NCBI GenBank assembly: GCA_025642065.1
Contig: JAODUP010000513.1
Coordinates: forward strand, 35,001-99,000
Direction of reading: 5' to 3'
Source: Paralvinella palmiformis
Lineage: Eukaryota > Annelida > Polychaeta > Terebellida > Alvinellidae
Length of the DNA: 64,000 bases
The position numbers and the translations under genes are program-made. Numbering within the stretch: position 1 is the first letter of the stretch; each line of letters begins with the position of its first letter. The notes under the pieces were generated by a model, which saw nothing but the letters and a program-made list of their open reading frames with translations, was not told where the DNA came from and searched no databases. Shown here one piece after another: positions 1 through 11,106 of the stretch.

Positions 1-49
<49 letters not shown>

Positions 50-488
50 GAGATGAGAGATAGGATCAGTACCAGTGTAGGGAGTCTCAGGTATGGAGAT
101 AATGAGAGGATATCTTACAATCCAATAATTGGCCATACCTGATCCGGCTGATGACGTCAAAAGGGAAACGCCAACAATTAAATAATGATCCTAGGAGTGC
201 TAACATCAAAGGACTACATCCTTAACCGCCGCATCTCTATGACAGTGTTAGCCTTTAATGATCCTTTTGTTAGGTGATTCTCTTCTCTTAGAATATTCCC
301 TGTCAATGGGTAATTGCCACTCCGTAATAAGCTCACCATATGTAACCCAGCCTACACGGACACGGGTTTACCCTTTATGTATTTATATACATAGAAATGT
401 GTATAATTTGTCGGGCCATTATTGGCACATCAGGTAAGCTGATTGATGGCCAATGTGTGACATTTTGGGGGTTACGTAATATCATCAC

Positions 489-533
<45 letters not shown>

Positions 534-933
534 GTCCTGTATTTACTGTCTGTGATCTGTGTTAACGGAGAAAGGGAAACGCGTTGATCAAGGTTTTGTT
601 TACTAAAGTAGCCAGTATAGGATTGAAGAGGGAGAGAGGACCTGACAGTCAGATAGTTAGTATGTACCTAGCCTTCTGGTTATGTTGTTTAAGGTATGGC
701 CTACACGTAATACTGTTTGGAATGTTTTTCAGTTTGAACCATTCTTGGGTTATTTATGATATCCAGCAGAACCCTGAACACTCTCGTACCATGTTGTTGT
801 TGTTGTTGTTGAATAGTTTCAAATTATAACGTAGTAACAACGTGAGTTAGACTTACTAAGTGATTTATAATGTTTATCAGAATCTGTCTTTTCCATTTCC
901 CGATGTTATAATGAATATGTGAGGTATGGAGCA

Positions 934-991
<58 letters not shown>

Positions 992-1542
992 TCAAATCTA
1001 ATTAATTGGACAGTATTGTAGTTTGGGGGAGGGTATTGCGCGCGCACGCACACACACATATGCGCGCGCACACACACAAATAGATTGAAATTTGCTGGTA
1101 CTGACCTGTTTATCATATTCCGATTGTCATGTGGAGAACCAGCTGCGTTTCTAATAAATTGCTCAAAATGTTGACTTTACGATTGTTATGCGGATTAGCC
1201 AATAATATAAAAATACTGGCTATTTCTGTCAGGCTAATGTTTCGTTCAATTCTTCCTCGGTATATATTATTATTGGCTATTGGCTTTTATCGGGCAAAAT
1301 TAAAGTCACTCGGCTATCGATCATAATTTAATATTATTAATACAGTCGGTGGATCGACCAAGAATGTTCCTAACCCCCCCCATCCTATGCTATTGTGCTG
1401 CTAAATGATGAAGTACGCCACATTCACTAAAATGACCGGCAAATTAAGCCCCATTTCTCATTATGTTCATTGTGAATGATGTATGATAATATCTCTACAC
1501 TTCCCACAATCCTATGGCAATTACTCTTAAGTAGTATTGGTC

Positions 1543-1587
1543 TGCCTGCCTGCCCGTCCGTCCGTCCGTCCGTCCGTCCGTCCGTCC

Positions 1588-1683
<96 letters not shown>

Positions 1684-1684
1684 C
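1543..1684. repeat. (CCGT)n(CTGT)n compound microsatellite
   Basis: About 8 CCGT units are followed by about 24 CTGT units, with a sharp switch between them at about 1590. All three frames stay open, giving spurious SVCLSVCL proteins. Confidence 0.97.
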
Positions 1685-1781
1685 CTATGACGCTGTATAT
1701 TGTGTTACATGCAAATAAATCAGCTTTTGTTTCATTATGAGGCTCTCTTTGTTATCAAATACATCTTTATTGGAGGTAAGT

Positions 1782-1783
1782 AC

Positions 1784-1877
<94 letters not shown>
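1782..1877. repeat. (TA)n(GA)n(GACA)n compound microsatellite
   Basis: Three abutting simple repeats. The GACA part (about 9 units) is the complement of the CTGT array about 160 bp upstream. Confidence 0.97.
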
Positions 1878-2577
1878 GTTACCTGTGTTTATATTAAAGG
1901 GTATATGTTTTATACATGTTATGCCAGTAGCCACTTAGTTGTAAAGTGTATTATATGACAAAACAGAGTAATTACTGTACTGATGGATTAATGATCAGTG
2001 ATGTGGCTTTCTCGTCCTAATCCTAGATCTGGGGAGAAATATCATAGTAACAGGAGAAATAGGAACCCATCATGTATTGTTATTATTATTATTATTAATT
2101 GCTAGGTGAGCTGTTTACCAGAATGTGGAGTATGTTAACTCTAACGGTTCTGTGTTGATTGTATGGTGCTAAAATTAGCACCGGGAGGATCGTAGCCCAA
2201 GGTCGCTCTATAACGGTTAGAATTCGGAACCTTATTTCTGTTGACCTTCACATGTCTCAGTCTCCTGACAGCTGTCAGTGAGTAACTGGCAGAAGATGGC
2301 AATGTTTGTTAAGGAAGATTCACGCCGAGGAGATTATATACTCCAATGGCAGCTCGAGATGGGTCGGCTTTAAATAGTCCGTAAGCGAACAGATCTTAGC
2401 CTGTCTGGACGGTTAAATCTGATTTAGGTCCGGATCTTGTTAGTTTAGACGTAACTATATACTATCCTAATTAAATTGTGGTCTGCGAAAATGTATTTAG
2501 CTGTTGGTCTCTAAAGAAGGTGTGACGCTAAAATGGGACTCTCCGTTGTTAGGTGTGGCCATTGGCTAAGACTGTAT

Positions 2578-2760
2578 GGGGGTGCCTCCGTGGTCTAACG
2601 GTAGCGTGTTGGACCACAGATCGCTACCACCCGTGTTTGAATCTCTGCGTAGACATATCTGAATGTTGTTTCATCTTTGGCTTCGCTTCAATACCTTTGG
2701 AGGTCGCTCGGACCATTTAGCCTCACAAGTGCACAAAAGTGGCCGTGATGATGATGATTG
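2578..2760 (+). mobile_element. tRNA-derived SINE (family 1)
   Basis: A tRNA-like head with box A (TGGTCTAACGGTAGCG) and a weak box B (GTTTGAATC) is followed by the family body: TCTGAATGTTGTTTCATCTT, CGCTCGGACCATTTAGCC, GTGCACAAAAGTGGCC. At least ten other copies or fragments are in this window. Confidence 0.85.
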
Positions 2761-2841
2761 ATGTTTTACGGCCACTTTTATGCACATGGTAGGCTAAAAG
2801 TGACCGTAAAACATCAATCAATCATCATCATCATCATCATC
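2756..2841. mobile_element. Inverted SINE tail forming a fold-back
   Basis: A minus-oriented family-1 tail (TGTTTTACGGCCACTTTTAT, GCACATGGTAGGCTAAA) abuts another plus tail (GTGACCGTAAAACATCAATC) and a (CAT)n run. Together with the preceding copy it makes nested inverted repeats. Confidence 0.8.
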
Positions 2842-3939
2842 TAAGATTGTATGTTATTATTATTATCATAACTAACAGTTCCTAATATTATGATATGATT
2901 ACTTGAGTGACTGCGTGATTGTTCTGTTTAGAATCGGTACTAGTTTAACCTCAGTTTGGAAATGAGGTGACGGATGAAATGTTTCACAGACGTGATTAAT
3001 ATTTGGTTATTCTACCACACAACGCGCGGAGATTTGTAGCTTAGCTCGTTACCAGCTGCACTGTGTGTACGTCTAGTCGAGATATTGTTTGGAATACTTG
3101 TGACCGGCCGGAACAATAATGACTAGTCTTGTACAGTCGTTGAAATTACTTAACTCGTGCCTTTATAACATCTGACGGTTACAGTCAAATGTCATACAGT
3201 GGTCAATGGGTAGAAGGTAAGATTGAGTTTATGTGAGTGAGCGAGTGAGTGAGTGACGTTATTAAACAACACATCAGTACAGAGAGGTGATTTATATTGG
3301 CTCCCTTTATTTACCCGTTGGCACGTGCAGAAGGACATTGGGGGCCATTTCAAAGCAAATGGTGGGTAAATGTGAATTAGACAAACACAGACATCGCAGA
3401 TTTACCGAAGTCGGGCATCTGAAAGAGATAAACGCAGTTAATCATGAAGTGGCTGTTGGGTGGCTGAACCGACACTGTGTATTTATTCCACGTTCTCCGA
3501 GTTGTGTCTCCCCGATGAACCGTCTCTGGTGTGTTCCTCCCCGTGCCCATTCGGCTTTGTGTAAACATTGACCCAAGGTAAGCCGCATTCCGCGCGTAGA
3601 ATGTTGGAAGCAGTTATCAACAAGATGCGGCTCTGCCCCGAGATTTTATGTCCGATTGATTTATTGATTCGAGAAATATTGTTGCACCGAGCTCTGCTAT
3701 AAATATTTAATTCCGTGTTGGATGTTTACGGTTGGTGTTTTTAGGCTGTGATTGTACGTGGTAGTAGCCGGTCAAATGTTTATCGTATTCGCGTGGTGCT
3801 GTTTGTTCATTACTGATTGATTGCATATTTAAATTCGGAATCGCAAAGGAAGTGACGCCATCGCTCTCTTTTATCATCCTAATATGAAGATATTGTTTTG
3901 AAATATGCAATTTGTAATGGTATCGAATTATATCCGCCT
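2842..3939. other. No recognised feature
   Basis: No gene or known repeat recognised. An open frame at 3287-3571 is followed by CAAGGTAAGC, a good donor match, but its product resembles nothing I know, so I do not call it an exon. Confidence 0.5.
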
Positions 3940-4115
3940 CTTTGGCCACATGGGTAGAGCGCGAGACTATTTACCCGTGGCTATGGTCATTCTGTGCGGG
4001 AGGTCGCAGGTTCGCGCCTCGGCCGTGGCACTATATAGTAGGGGGAGTTTTTCATCCAACCAGGCAACTGGCAAGGTTTTCTCCACCGAACATGCCATCT
4101 ATACTATATGCTAAA
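3940..4115 (+). mobile_element. tRNA-headed SINE (family 2), probable
   Basis: GCCACATGGGTAGAGCGCGA resembles box A and CAGGTTCGCGCCTC box B, followed by a body with GGGGGAGTTTTTCATCCAAC. Family not identified. Confidence 0.5.
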
Positions 4116-4804
4116 TTTATTTAGAATTAGTCTCCATGGGGAAGCTATAATTTACAGACCATATACGTCTCCCTCATTTGAGATTGTCAGCCACTTTAAA
4201 AACTGCCATTTCGGCTATTATTAATATTATCACCGCCTGTCCTCAGCATTGGTCACACCTGAAAGATTTGGTTGGGGGTGGACAGTCTCTTTGGTGAAAT
4301 GACTTTATCGGATCAACATCTTATTATTGGATGAAACATTCATAAATTACAAAACAGTGAATCAGTTCCTCAGACTGTATGTCCATATTACAGTGTGGAT
4401 TTCTAACTGAGATATGGGTGTGACTTGTATGTTGTTGTTGTTCCTGTTGTTGCTGCTGTTGTTGTTTTTCTGCTGTTGTAGCGTCAGTTATACAGTTAGA
4501 CTGACAAACCGTGATTTATAAGTTTAGCATGTCACCAATTGCAGACACCAATTGTTCTCCAAATACAGATCTTTTAAGTTTATTTGGAGCGTACACCATT
4601 CAGACGGGTCACACTAATAGATCCTCAAATTAGTTGTGTTCATGTATGTTGCTTTAAGCTTGGTTGGGAAAAGCGTGTTGGGAAAATATGTTCTTTTTTT
4701 AGTTAAAAAAAATTCAGAATATTATTATTATTATTAGTCTTTTTGGTCATGCTGCTGCCATTACTACTACTAATAATAATAATAATAATAATAATAATGG
4801 ATAT
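4116..4804. other. No gene; short triplet repeats
   Basis: Contains a TTG-rich run at 4431-4477 and an (AAT)n run at 4770-4796. Nothing else recognised. Confidence 0.6.
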
Positions 4805-5362
4805 TTAATAAAGCACCCTTACTAACAGGAGCCATTCAAAGGTGCTTTACAAATAATATGTAATATAATAATACCCCAAATAATATGTCTGTAAAAAACC
4901 TGTAATGATTTAAAAGATAATAATTATGTATCTGTGAAAGCGACCTTAAATAGGTGTGTTTTTAGAAGAGATTTAAAATTTTCAAGAGACGACGCATTTC
5001 TAATATTTGCCGGCGACCTATTTCACAAAGTGGGGGCTGCAACACTAAACGGACAATCACCATATGACTTGAACCGAGACACTGGCACCTGCAATAGTAT
5101 CTGACTGGATGACCTGAGTTTTCGGGATGACTTTCTAATGGACGCCAGTTCACAAAGGTATTTTGGAACCATATCATTGATAGATTTATAGGTTATTAAC
5201 AAAATCTTGAAATGGATACGCCGTCTAACAGGTAGCCAATGTAGTTTTTGAAGAGTTGGTGTGATATGATCATATTTTATAGTATTTGTCACTATGCGAG
5301 CTGCATTATTCTGAATTCGCTGAAGGTGATTAATGTTATAATCAGATATGCCATATTACTAC
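4805..5362 (-). pseudogene. 3' end of a CR1/L2-like LINE ORF2
   Basis: Minus-strand translation gives ISDYNINHLQRIQNNAARIV, ITPTLQKLHWLPVRRRIHFK, ILLITYKSINDMVPKYL and SYGDCPFSVAAPTL, then, past an in-frame stop, SLENFKSLLKTHLF. This is the C-terminal region after the reverse transcriptase of CR1/L2/Rex1-type elements. The rest of the element is missing, and (ATT)n/(ACT)n repeats sit at both ends. Confidence 0.9.
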
Positions 5363-5857
5363 CACAACATGTACTACTACTACTACTGCTACTAAGACGA
5401 CCAACATATAATATATTGAAGGGTCCCTTTTAGTAAATTTCCATATTTTGTCACATCTTTTGTTCCTCATCATTTTTTTAACCGACGAAATATTGCCATA
5501 TGTCTGATATCAGATGTCAGCTTGTTTTACTGTCAGCAATTAGTTTTAGGACAACGCCATCATTAATCCTTACAGTTGATGAGGCAGTTCGTTGAAGGTG
5601 ATTAATGCCCGCCGTGCCAACGTTCAGATGTGTTACATTAATTATGTGGTATATTAACCGAATTGCACTGTATTAATTAATGTAGAGTTTGTTGTGTGGG
5701 CGAGTAACTAACATGCCAAATCATTCGTCATTTGCCACCATTTATCGTTAACTTTATGACATCAATAGCTTATTCGTCGTGTGCTGATTAGTTAAATCCG
5801 AGAGCTTTCCGTCAATCTTAGGCCGTTGTTTACGTTAATATGACGCGATGTGATACG
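5363..5857. other. No recognised feature
   Basis: AT-rich sequence without a gene or known repeat that I can see. Confidence 0.5.
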
Positions 5858-6030
5858 ATTGTTGATGTTTTACGGCCACTTTTGTTCACATGGTCGGCTA
5901 AATGGGCCGGGCGACTTCCATGCAGCGAAGTCAAAGATGAAACACCCTTCAGATATGCCGACGCCGAGATTCGAACTCGGCTGGTAGTAATCTGTGGTCC
6001 AACACGCTACCAACTAGATCACGGATATGA
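5858..6030 (-). mobile_element. tRNA-derived SINE (family 1), minus strand
   Basis: Nearly full-length: reading the minus strand, tRNA head with CGAGTTCGAATCTCGGCG-like box B, then CTGAAGGGTGTTTCATCTTT, TTTAGCC and GTGGCCGTAAAACATC. Confidence 0.88.
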
Positions 6031-6594
6031 TTCAAGAAGGATTGAAGAAATGGATGTACAGTCATACCTCGTCCTACGTCATTAATTGGATTCCCAAAGT
6101 CGTGAACTAACCCGGCTTTTGACGTGAACCGGACGTCATGGCTTTTTGGCTGAAATTTTTATTGTAAATATTTATTTTATTTTATTAAGTGTGTTTTAGT
6201 GTGTGTTTTATTGTGTTTAAAAATAATGACGTTCGCCGAGGTGAAATTTTCACTAGAAAAGTGGCGTGAAGGCGAATTTGTCGTAGGACGAAATGACGCG
6301 AAGTGGGTTATTACTGCGTTAGAAAGTTCTGAGTTTGAATTCACTTTTGCCCTTCGAAGATCAGCTAACATTGTTAACCTCCATTTGCCAAAACGGTGAA
6401 TTAAATTAGTCTCTGATAAAGGGCCCGTCTGATATGTTCTCCCATGGCTGTTGTGGAATTTGGCCAGTGAGTTTTATTTGATCTGGTAATATCCAGAGGT
6501 AGTGTTTTCTGTATTAAAAAATTCCAGGCTCTGGTTTTAGGCAGATCAGTTGTCATTTTATTTATGGGGGTATATTTGTGATCAAAATAGTAGT
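6031..6594. other. Short open frame and TcMar-like end; no gene called
   Basis: ACAGTCATACCTCGTCCTAC at 6058 looks like the terminal repeat of a mariner-type element, but no matching end was found. A frame at 6229-6399 (66 codons) is open on both strands and matches nothing known. Confidence 0.4.
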
Positions 6595-6700
6595 GAGGAC
6601 TGCAGACATCTAGGTTCAGCCTATACCTGAAGGGTGTTTCATCTTTCATTTCGCGTTATGATTGCCGTCGGAGATTGCTTTATCTACCGGGAGCACACAC
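6595..6700 (+). mobile_element. Degraded SINE family-1 fragment
   Basis: Retains CTGAAGGGTGTTTCATCTTT followed by eroded body sequence. Confidence 0.6.
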
Positions 6701-7042
6701 AAAAAAGACAACAATATTTCATATAATAATTGTATTTATTCATTCATATGCACTGATAACGTAATGTATTCAGCAACTTGTATGTAAACAAATTACCAGT
6801 GAATAATAAATATAACAATGGGTTTGATGTTTTCCCGCTAATCTACGGGTGTCTGTCATGTGGCTCCTCTCTTCTCAATTTTTCATCAGCCTTTGACGTA
6901 TAATCCACTTATCAATCATCTAGTAGCAGTGTCAGCCAACAAATATTATCTCTTTGATAAGAAAAATCATTTCTTTGACTCAACGATTTCTTTCAACTTC
7001 CAATTTCGATGCCAGTAATGGATTAGTCTGGGATACCTGGTT

Positions 7043-7045
<3 letters not shown>

Positions 7046-7089
<44 letters not shown>

Positions 7090-7092
7090 ACG
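7046..7092. repeat. (CT)n(GT)n microsatellite
   Basis: CT run followed by GT run. No gene is seen from 6700 to 7860. Confidence 0.95.
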
Positions 7093-7315
7093 CGCGCGTG
7101 TTGTATTTGGCAGTTTATTTGGTATTTATTAGCCATTTTTATATTAGGAGAGTTTATGGGATAAATATATTTGTTAGCTGTTGGTTTATGTGACAAAGAT
7201 TGGGAGTATGAAGGGGTCAGATTCTAAAATATTTTGACAGAACCGTTTCCCTGCTCCAGGGTTTTCTTCGGTAAGTTAGTGCTTTGGTGTATTCATCCGG
7301 ACATCTACAGGCCGA

Positions 7316-7336
7316 CGCGCACACACACACACGCAC

Positions 7337-7384
<48 letters not shown>

Positions 7385-7386
7385 AG
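7316..7386. repeat. (CA)n(GA)n microsatellite
   Basis: CA/CGCA tract followed by a GA tract with a few interruptions. Confidence 0.95.
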
Positions 7387-7684
7387 ATTTATTACTGTGT
7401 TCCGGTCTTCTTTCCTTTTATCTATAAGATAACCGCTTGACGATTCCTCAAAGATAGTTTATTATTTGGTTCATCTTCCCCGGACACTAACAACCTTTAT
7501 AATATCGATTTATCCTCTTTGCGTTCATCAACCAGGGGGGGGGTCGTCGGTTGTCATGGCAATGGGAGCATCGGGCATCTCTCCATGGTAACCATCCTGA
7601 ATATAAACTATCCGTTTGGTCGCACCATCGCTGTCCTGTATCCCTGTTTTGTTTTCGGGTCATTTGCTGATGGTCATCGGACTC

Positions 7685-7685
<1 letters not shown>

Positions 7686-7726
<41 letters not shown>

Positions 7727-7770
7727 TGTGTGTGTCCCGCTCCCCCCCTCTCTCTCTCTGTGTGTGTGTG
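7686..7770. repeat. (CT)n(GT)n twice
   Basis: Two successive CT-GT compound tracts with a C-rich joint. Confidence 0.95.
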
Positions 7771-7858
7771 GGGAGGGAAGTAGTCTCTTTGGACAGCCGT
7801 CCCAACTGAGGATGGGAATGGCATCATAATAAGCCCCATGATATAGGGCACTTAGGAT

Positions 7859-7971
7859 GCGGGGTGTTTTGTACCCAGTATGTCATTAGACAGGATGGAG
7901 GATGTTTTGTACCCAGTATGTCATTAGACAGGATGGCGGATGTTTTGTACCCAGTATGTCATCAGATTACT
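7859..7971. repeat. Three copies of a 38-bp tandem repeat
   Basis: TGTTTTGTACCCAGTATGTC recurs at 7865, 7903 and 7941. The units are nearly identical except for single changes. Confidence 0.95.
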
Positions 7972-8105
7972 GTCACATCGTGTGGTCTGTGTGTTCAATG
8001 AAGCTTATCACACGTTTGCTATAGTATCGTGGATGGGCACAGTGAGACCGGTCTTAAGCTACCACCTTTGGGATAACCAGATTGGTAGATTTTACCATGA
8101 TGTAT

Positions 8106-8320
8106 TTGAACTCCCTCAGCTCTGTCGATCTATCCATTTGTCCATCCGTCCGTCTATCTTTATGTCTGTTGGTCTGTCTCTATCATTGTTATACAGTGTT
8201 TGTCTAACTGCCTGTCTATGTTTGTCTGTATGTCTGTTAGTGTATGCCTCAATGATCTATCTCTCATACGGTGTTTGTCTAACTGCCTGTCTCTCTGTCT
8301 GCCTGTTCGTGCGTCTCCTT
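8106..8320. repeat. Decayed (CTGT)n region with a duplicated core
   Basis: Imperfect CTGT/CCGT units; GTGTTTGTCTAACTGCCTGT occurs twice, about 77 bp apart. Confidence 0.85.
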
Positions 8321-8701
8321 GACTAAATGTTCCCATTTCTAACATTAATCTATCTCTCTACATCTACTTAAATCTTTTTTTTATATTGATTCCCTGTTTT
8401 GTCTCCCGCTTTCCCTCCACCCCCTCCCCCATCCTTCCACCTTTTCTATCTCCCTCTTTCAGTCCATTAACATTATACAGCACCATCTGACATAACGTCT
8501 ATCACAGCGTATACCATAACCTAACATCAGCAAGACAGTTAAATATCAGTCAGAGAAAGGGGGGAGAGGTTGGGAAGTATATCAGTCAGACAGTTCGGTC
8601 TGTAGCTATAGCATGTATTATTATACAGCTAGACTATAATTATATAAAGTGCCTATTGATCAGAGAACATGGTGGGATATCCTGAACACTTTGATATTAA
8701 G

Positions 8702-8740
8702 TGTTTTGTTTGTTTGTTTGTTTGTTTGTTTGTTTGTTTG
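8702..8740. repeat. (GTTT)n microsatellite
   Basis: About ten GTTT units. The surrounding 8321-9250 has no gene; a GT/GC run sits at 9007-9053. Confidence 0.97.
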
Positions 8741-9249
8741 CCGTTATGCATTCTTTTAAACAACATTTCTGTGGAGGACGTGACATTCCCGTAACAACCC
8801 ATTCCCCATAGGAGCATGTAGCGTGCAGAAGCCCATTTTTCTCATATATTGTGGATCATTTCTTGCTGGTTGGTGGAGCGTTTATACGCGTATGTTTTAG
8901 CGGTGGGCAAAAAATGCACCGGCACATAGATTCATAAATAGTCAACGTATCATCTTGGTAATTCTTCAGGGAGCTGAACCATGAATTACCAGCACTCTTC
9001 TTAAATGTGTGTGTGTGTGCGTGTGTGCGCGTGCGCGCGTGTCGCACGCACACACATAAGTAGGCGCCCGTAACTGCGTACACGCATTCAATGGGTTTTA
9101 ATTCTATGTTGACATATAGGATTAAGGAGAAATATCTCTACTGGGTTATCATTTAGAGCTCACGATTCAACACCAGAACCTTGTATCAGTTAATATTTCC
9201 GTCCTCCAGCTACCTTGACTCACACTGAATAAGTGTCTAGTCAGTGATG

Positions 9250-9252
<3 letters not shown>

Positions 9253-9313
<61 letters not shown>

Positions 9314-9332
9314 ACACATATAATATATATAA

Positions 9333-9378
<46 letters not shown>

Positions 9379-9433
9379 CTACAATATATATTATAATATA
9401 TACTGTATATATATATATTTATATATATATATT
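9253..9433. repeat. Long (AT)n with interruptions
   Basis: About 180 bp of AT repeat broken by ACACACATAT and short degenerate parts. No gene is seen from 9434 to 10124. Confidence 0.97.
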
Positions 9434-10124
9434 AATGCATATTGCCTGAATGCCTACGTGTTTAAATACACGAAGCATTTTCAGTTCATTAGGACATAAT
9501 GCAATGATCTGTTTAATTTATATCCCCATTAACCGTATAGTAGTGAGTAGATCTGGCCTAAACATCAAAGATTATAAGTTTCCTTTATCATTTGACTCAG
9601 ACCTGTCCAGATCTAAGCATCTTCAACACAACCGTCCCGTGTGTCTACGTCAGAAGCGAACACCTGTACTGTACTGACTTATTTCCAGGTGACTCGAGTC
9701 GCACTTCGATTAATGCTCTCAAGTTTGCGCCTGCAATGCCTCACCGTGTTTAAATGACGAGCGCGCAGTTGCGAGTGTGCACATCTATCTTCTGTATGGA
9801 TTTCTCCCGGTTAGCACACATGACGATATCTGACTACCAGCAAAACATTAGATTTGGACTGATTGGCTCTGCGTGATGTCTCTCCTTAGTAACATTAATT
9901 ATTGTAGTCTAAAGACCCTGCACCTGGTTATTTATCATAACCGAAGTATCTAGCGTACATTATGCTACCATCACGTATCGGCTACATCGGCTCATACCAC
10001 TTCCAAGTTTTCAATTTTCAGTTTCGTAAAATAAATTAGTATAGGTTAATTGCATTGCACCCAGCTCACTGGCGACCGTTAATTCTATAGTATAGGTCCT
10101 ATTTATCATGGCTAATATTGGTCG

Positions 10125-10438
10125 AGCCGTGATAGCGCAGTTAGCTAGAGCGTAGGACTCATAGCCGAAAGGTCGCTGGTTCGAGGCTCCGGGAGCTGCA
10201 ATGCTGTCATGTGGCGACTAGTTCACTCATCCATAAAAATGAGTACCTGACAGGGCGTGATGGCTATGTGTTTGGGTAACGCTTTGCGCTTTTAATGGCA
10301 GTATGCGTTGCATGATCCATTGGGAGTTGAGATGTGTGCTCGGGTCTGAGTCAGGGATAATAATACTGTACAGCGCCTCAGAACAGGGTTACCTGGTTCT
10401 GATGCTATATAAACATGCATTATTATTATTATTATAAG
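10125..10438 (+). mobile_element. Met-tRNA-like SINE with (ATT)n tail (family 3)
   Basis: The head GTGATAGCGCAGTTAGCTAG, GGACTCATAGCC and GGTTCGAGGCTCC resembles an elongator tRNA-Met with a CAT anticodon position. The body includes ATGAGTACCTGACAGGGCG and GCGCCTCAGAACAGGGTTAC, and it ends in (ATT)n. Body and tail show it is a SINE and not a tRNA gene. Confidence 0.85.
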
Positions 10439-10928
10439 TTGCTAATGAAATTAGAAATTCTATATCAAAAATTAAAATTAGGAGGAGTTCCTTTATTTTG
10501 ATGAGAGTTGTGCTAAAATAGGAATCTTGCGCATCCAGTGAGACGCAACCTATACCCCCCCATTCCACAATACATTTAATGTCGTGGGTATGACTGTACG
10601 AATATTAGCATCTGATTGGCTAATAATTGGACATAGAGTGGAATCCGCGTTTTTTTCTTCTTCAAACATTGGAAAGCAAAATATAGACATAGCAACAATA
10701 CCTGTTTTGTTTTGGGTGTTAAAATGTACGACGAAACACCATTTAGACCGACGTAAGCTGGTATTTAAACCCCGGTATTAGAGAGATACAAACTTTCCAC
10801 TATACTACTTCGGCCACAAAGACACCAAAAGAAAATGTTTGGTATTCGTCGACATTTAGATAACTGCTGTGTAAGCTCATTGTGAGTTTTCTGTACAACA
10901 TGATACGGTTGGCTTCTACCTTCAAAGA
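10439..10928. other. No recognised feature
   Basis: No gene seen. Confidence 0.5.
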
Positions 10929-11106
10929 CAGGGCGCCTCTGTGGTCTAATTGGTAGCGCGTTGGATCACAGATCACTACCACCTGAGTTCAAATCTCGGC
11001 GTGGCTGTTTCATCTTTGATTTCGCTTCATTACCTGTGCTGTGGAGGTCGCTCGGCCCATTTAGCCTACCATGTGCACAAGAGGCCGCAAAACACCAATC
11101 ATCATG
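10929..11106 (+). mobile_element. tRNA-derived SINE (family 1)
   Basis: Well-preserved head TGGTCTAATTGGTAGCGCG and box B GAGTTCAAATCTC, then GTTTCATCTTTGATTTCGC, GGCCCATTTAGCCTACCATG and the AAAACACCAATCATCATG tail. A deletion removed the TCTGAAGG segment. Confidence 0.92.

Larger units (their letters stand above)
1..2577. other. Gene-free, microsatellite-rich start of window
   Basis: No gene recognised. It contains (TA)n(GA)n at 1-50, (GA)n at about 491-531, (TA)n at 936-989, alternating purine-pyrimidine CG/CA runs at 1037-1078, and the large compound repeats listed separately. Frames made of Ser-Val-Cys-Leu or Tyr-Ile repeats are translations of these. Confidence 0.8.

Noticed and set aside
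877..1116. Minus frame with IYIYIY run
   Set aside because: Simple repeat translation with no codon or homology signal.
1476..1958. Overlapping frames encoding SVCLSVCL and YIYIYIRERE proteins
   Set aside because: These are direct translations of CTGT, TA, GA and GACA microsatellites.
3287..3571. 95-codon open frame followed by a GTAAGC donor
   Set aside because: No similarity to any protein I know and no partner exon; an overlapping minus frame of similar length is equally open.
6199..6399. Open frames on both strands (EVKFSLEKWREGEF...)
   Set aside because: Mirrored open frames in a short AT-rich region near a mariner-like end; no homology recognised.
10130..10200. Functional tRNA-Met gene
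   Set aside because: The acceptor stem does not close cleanly and the sequence continues into a SINE body with an (ATT)n tail.
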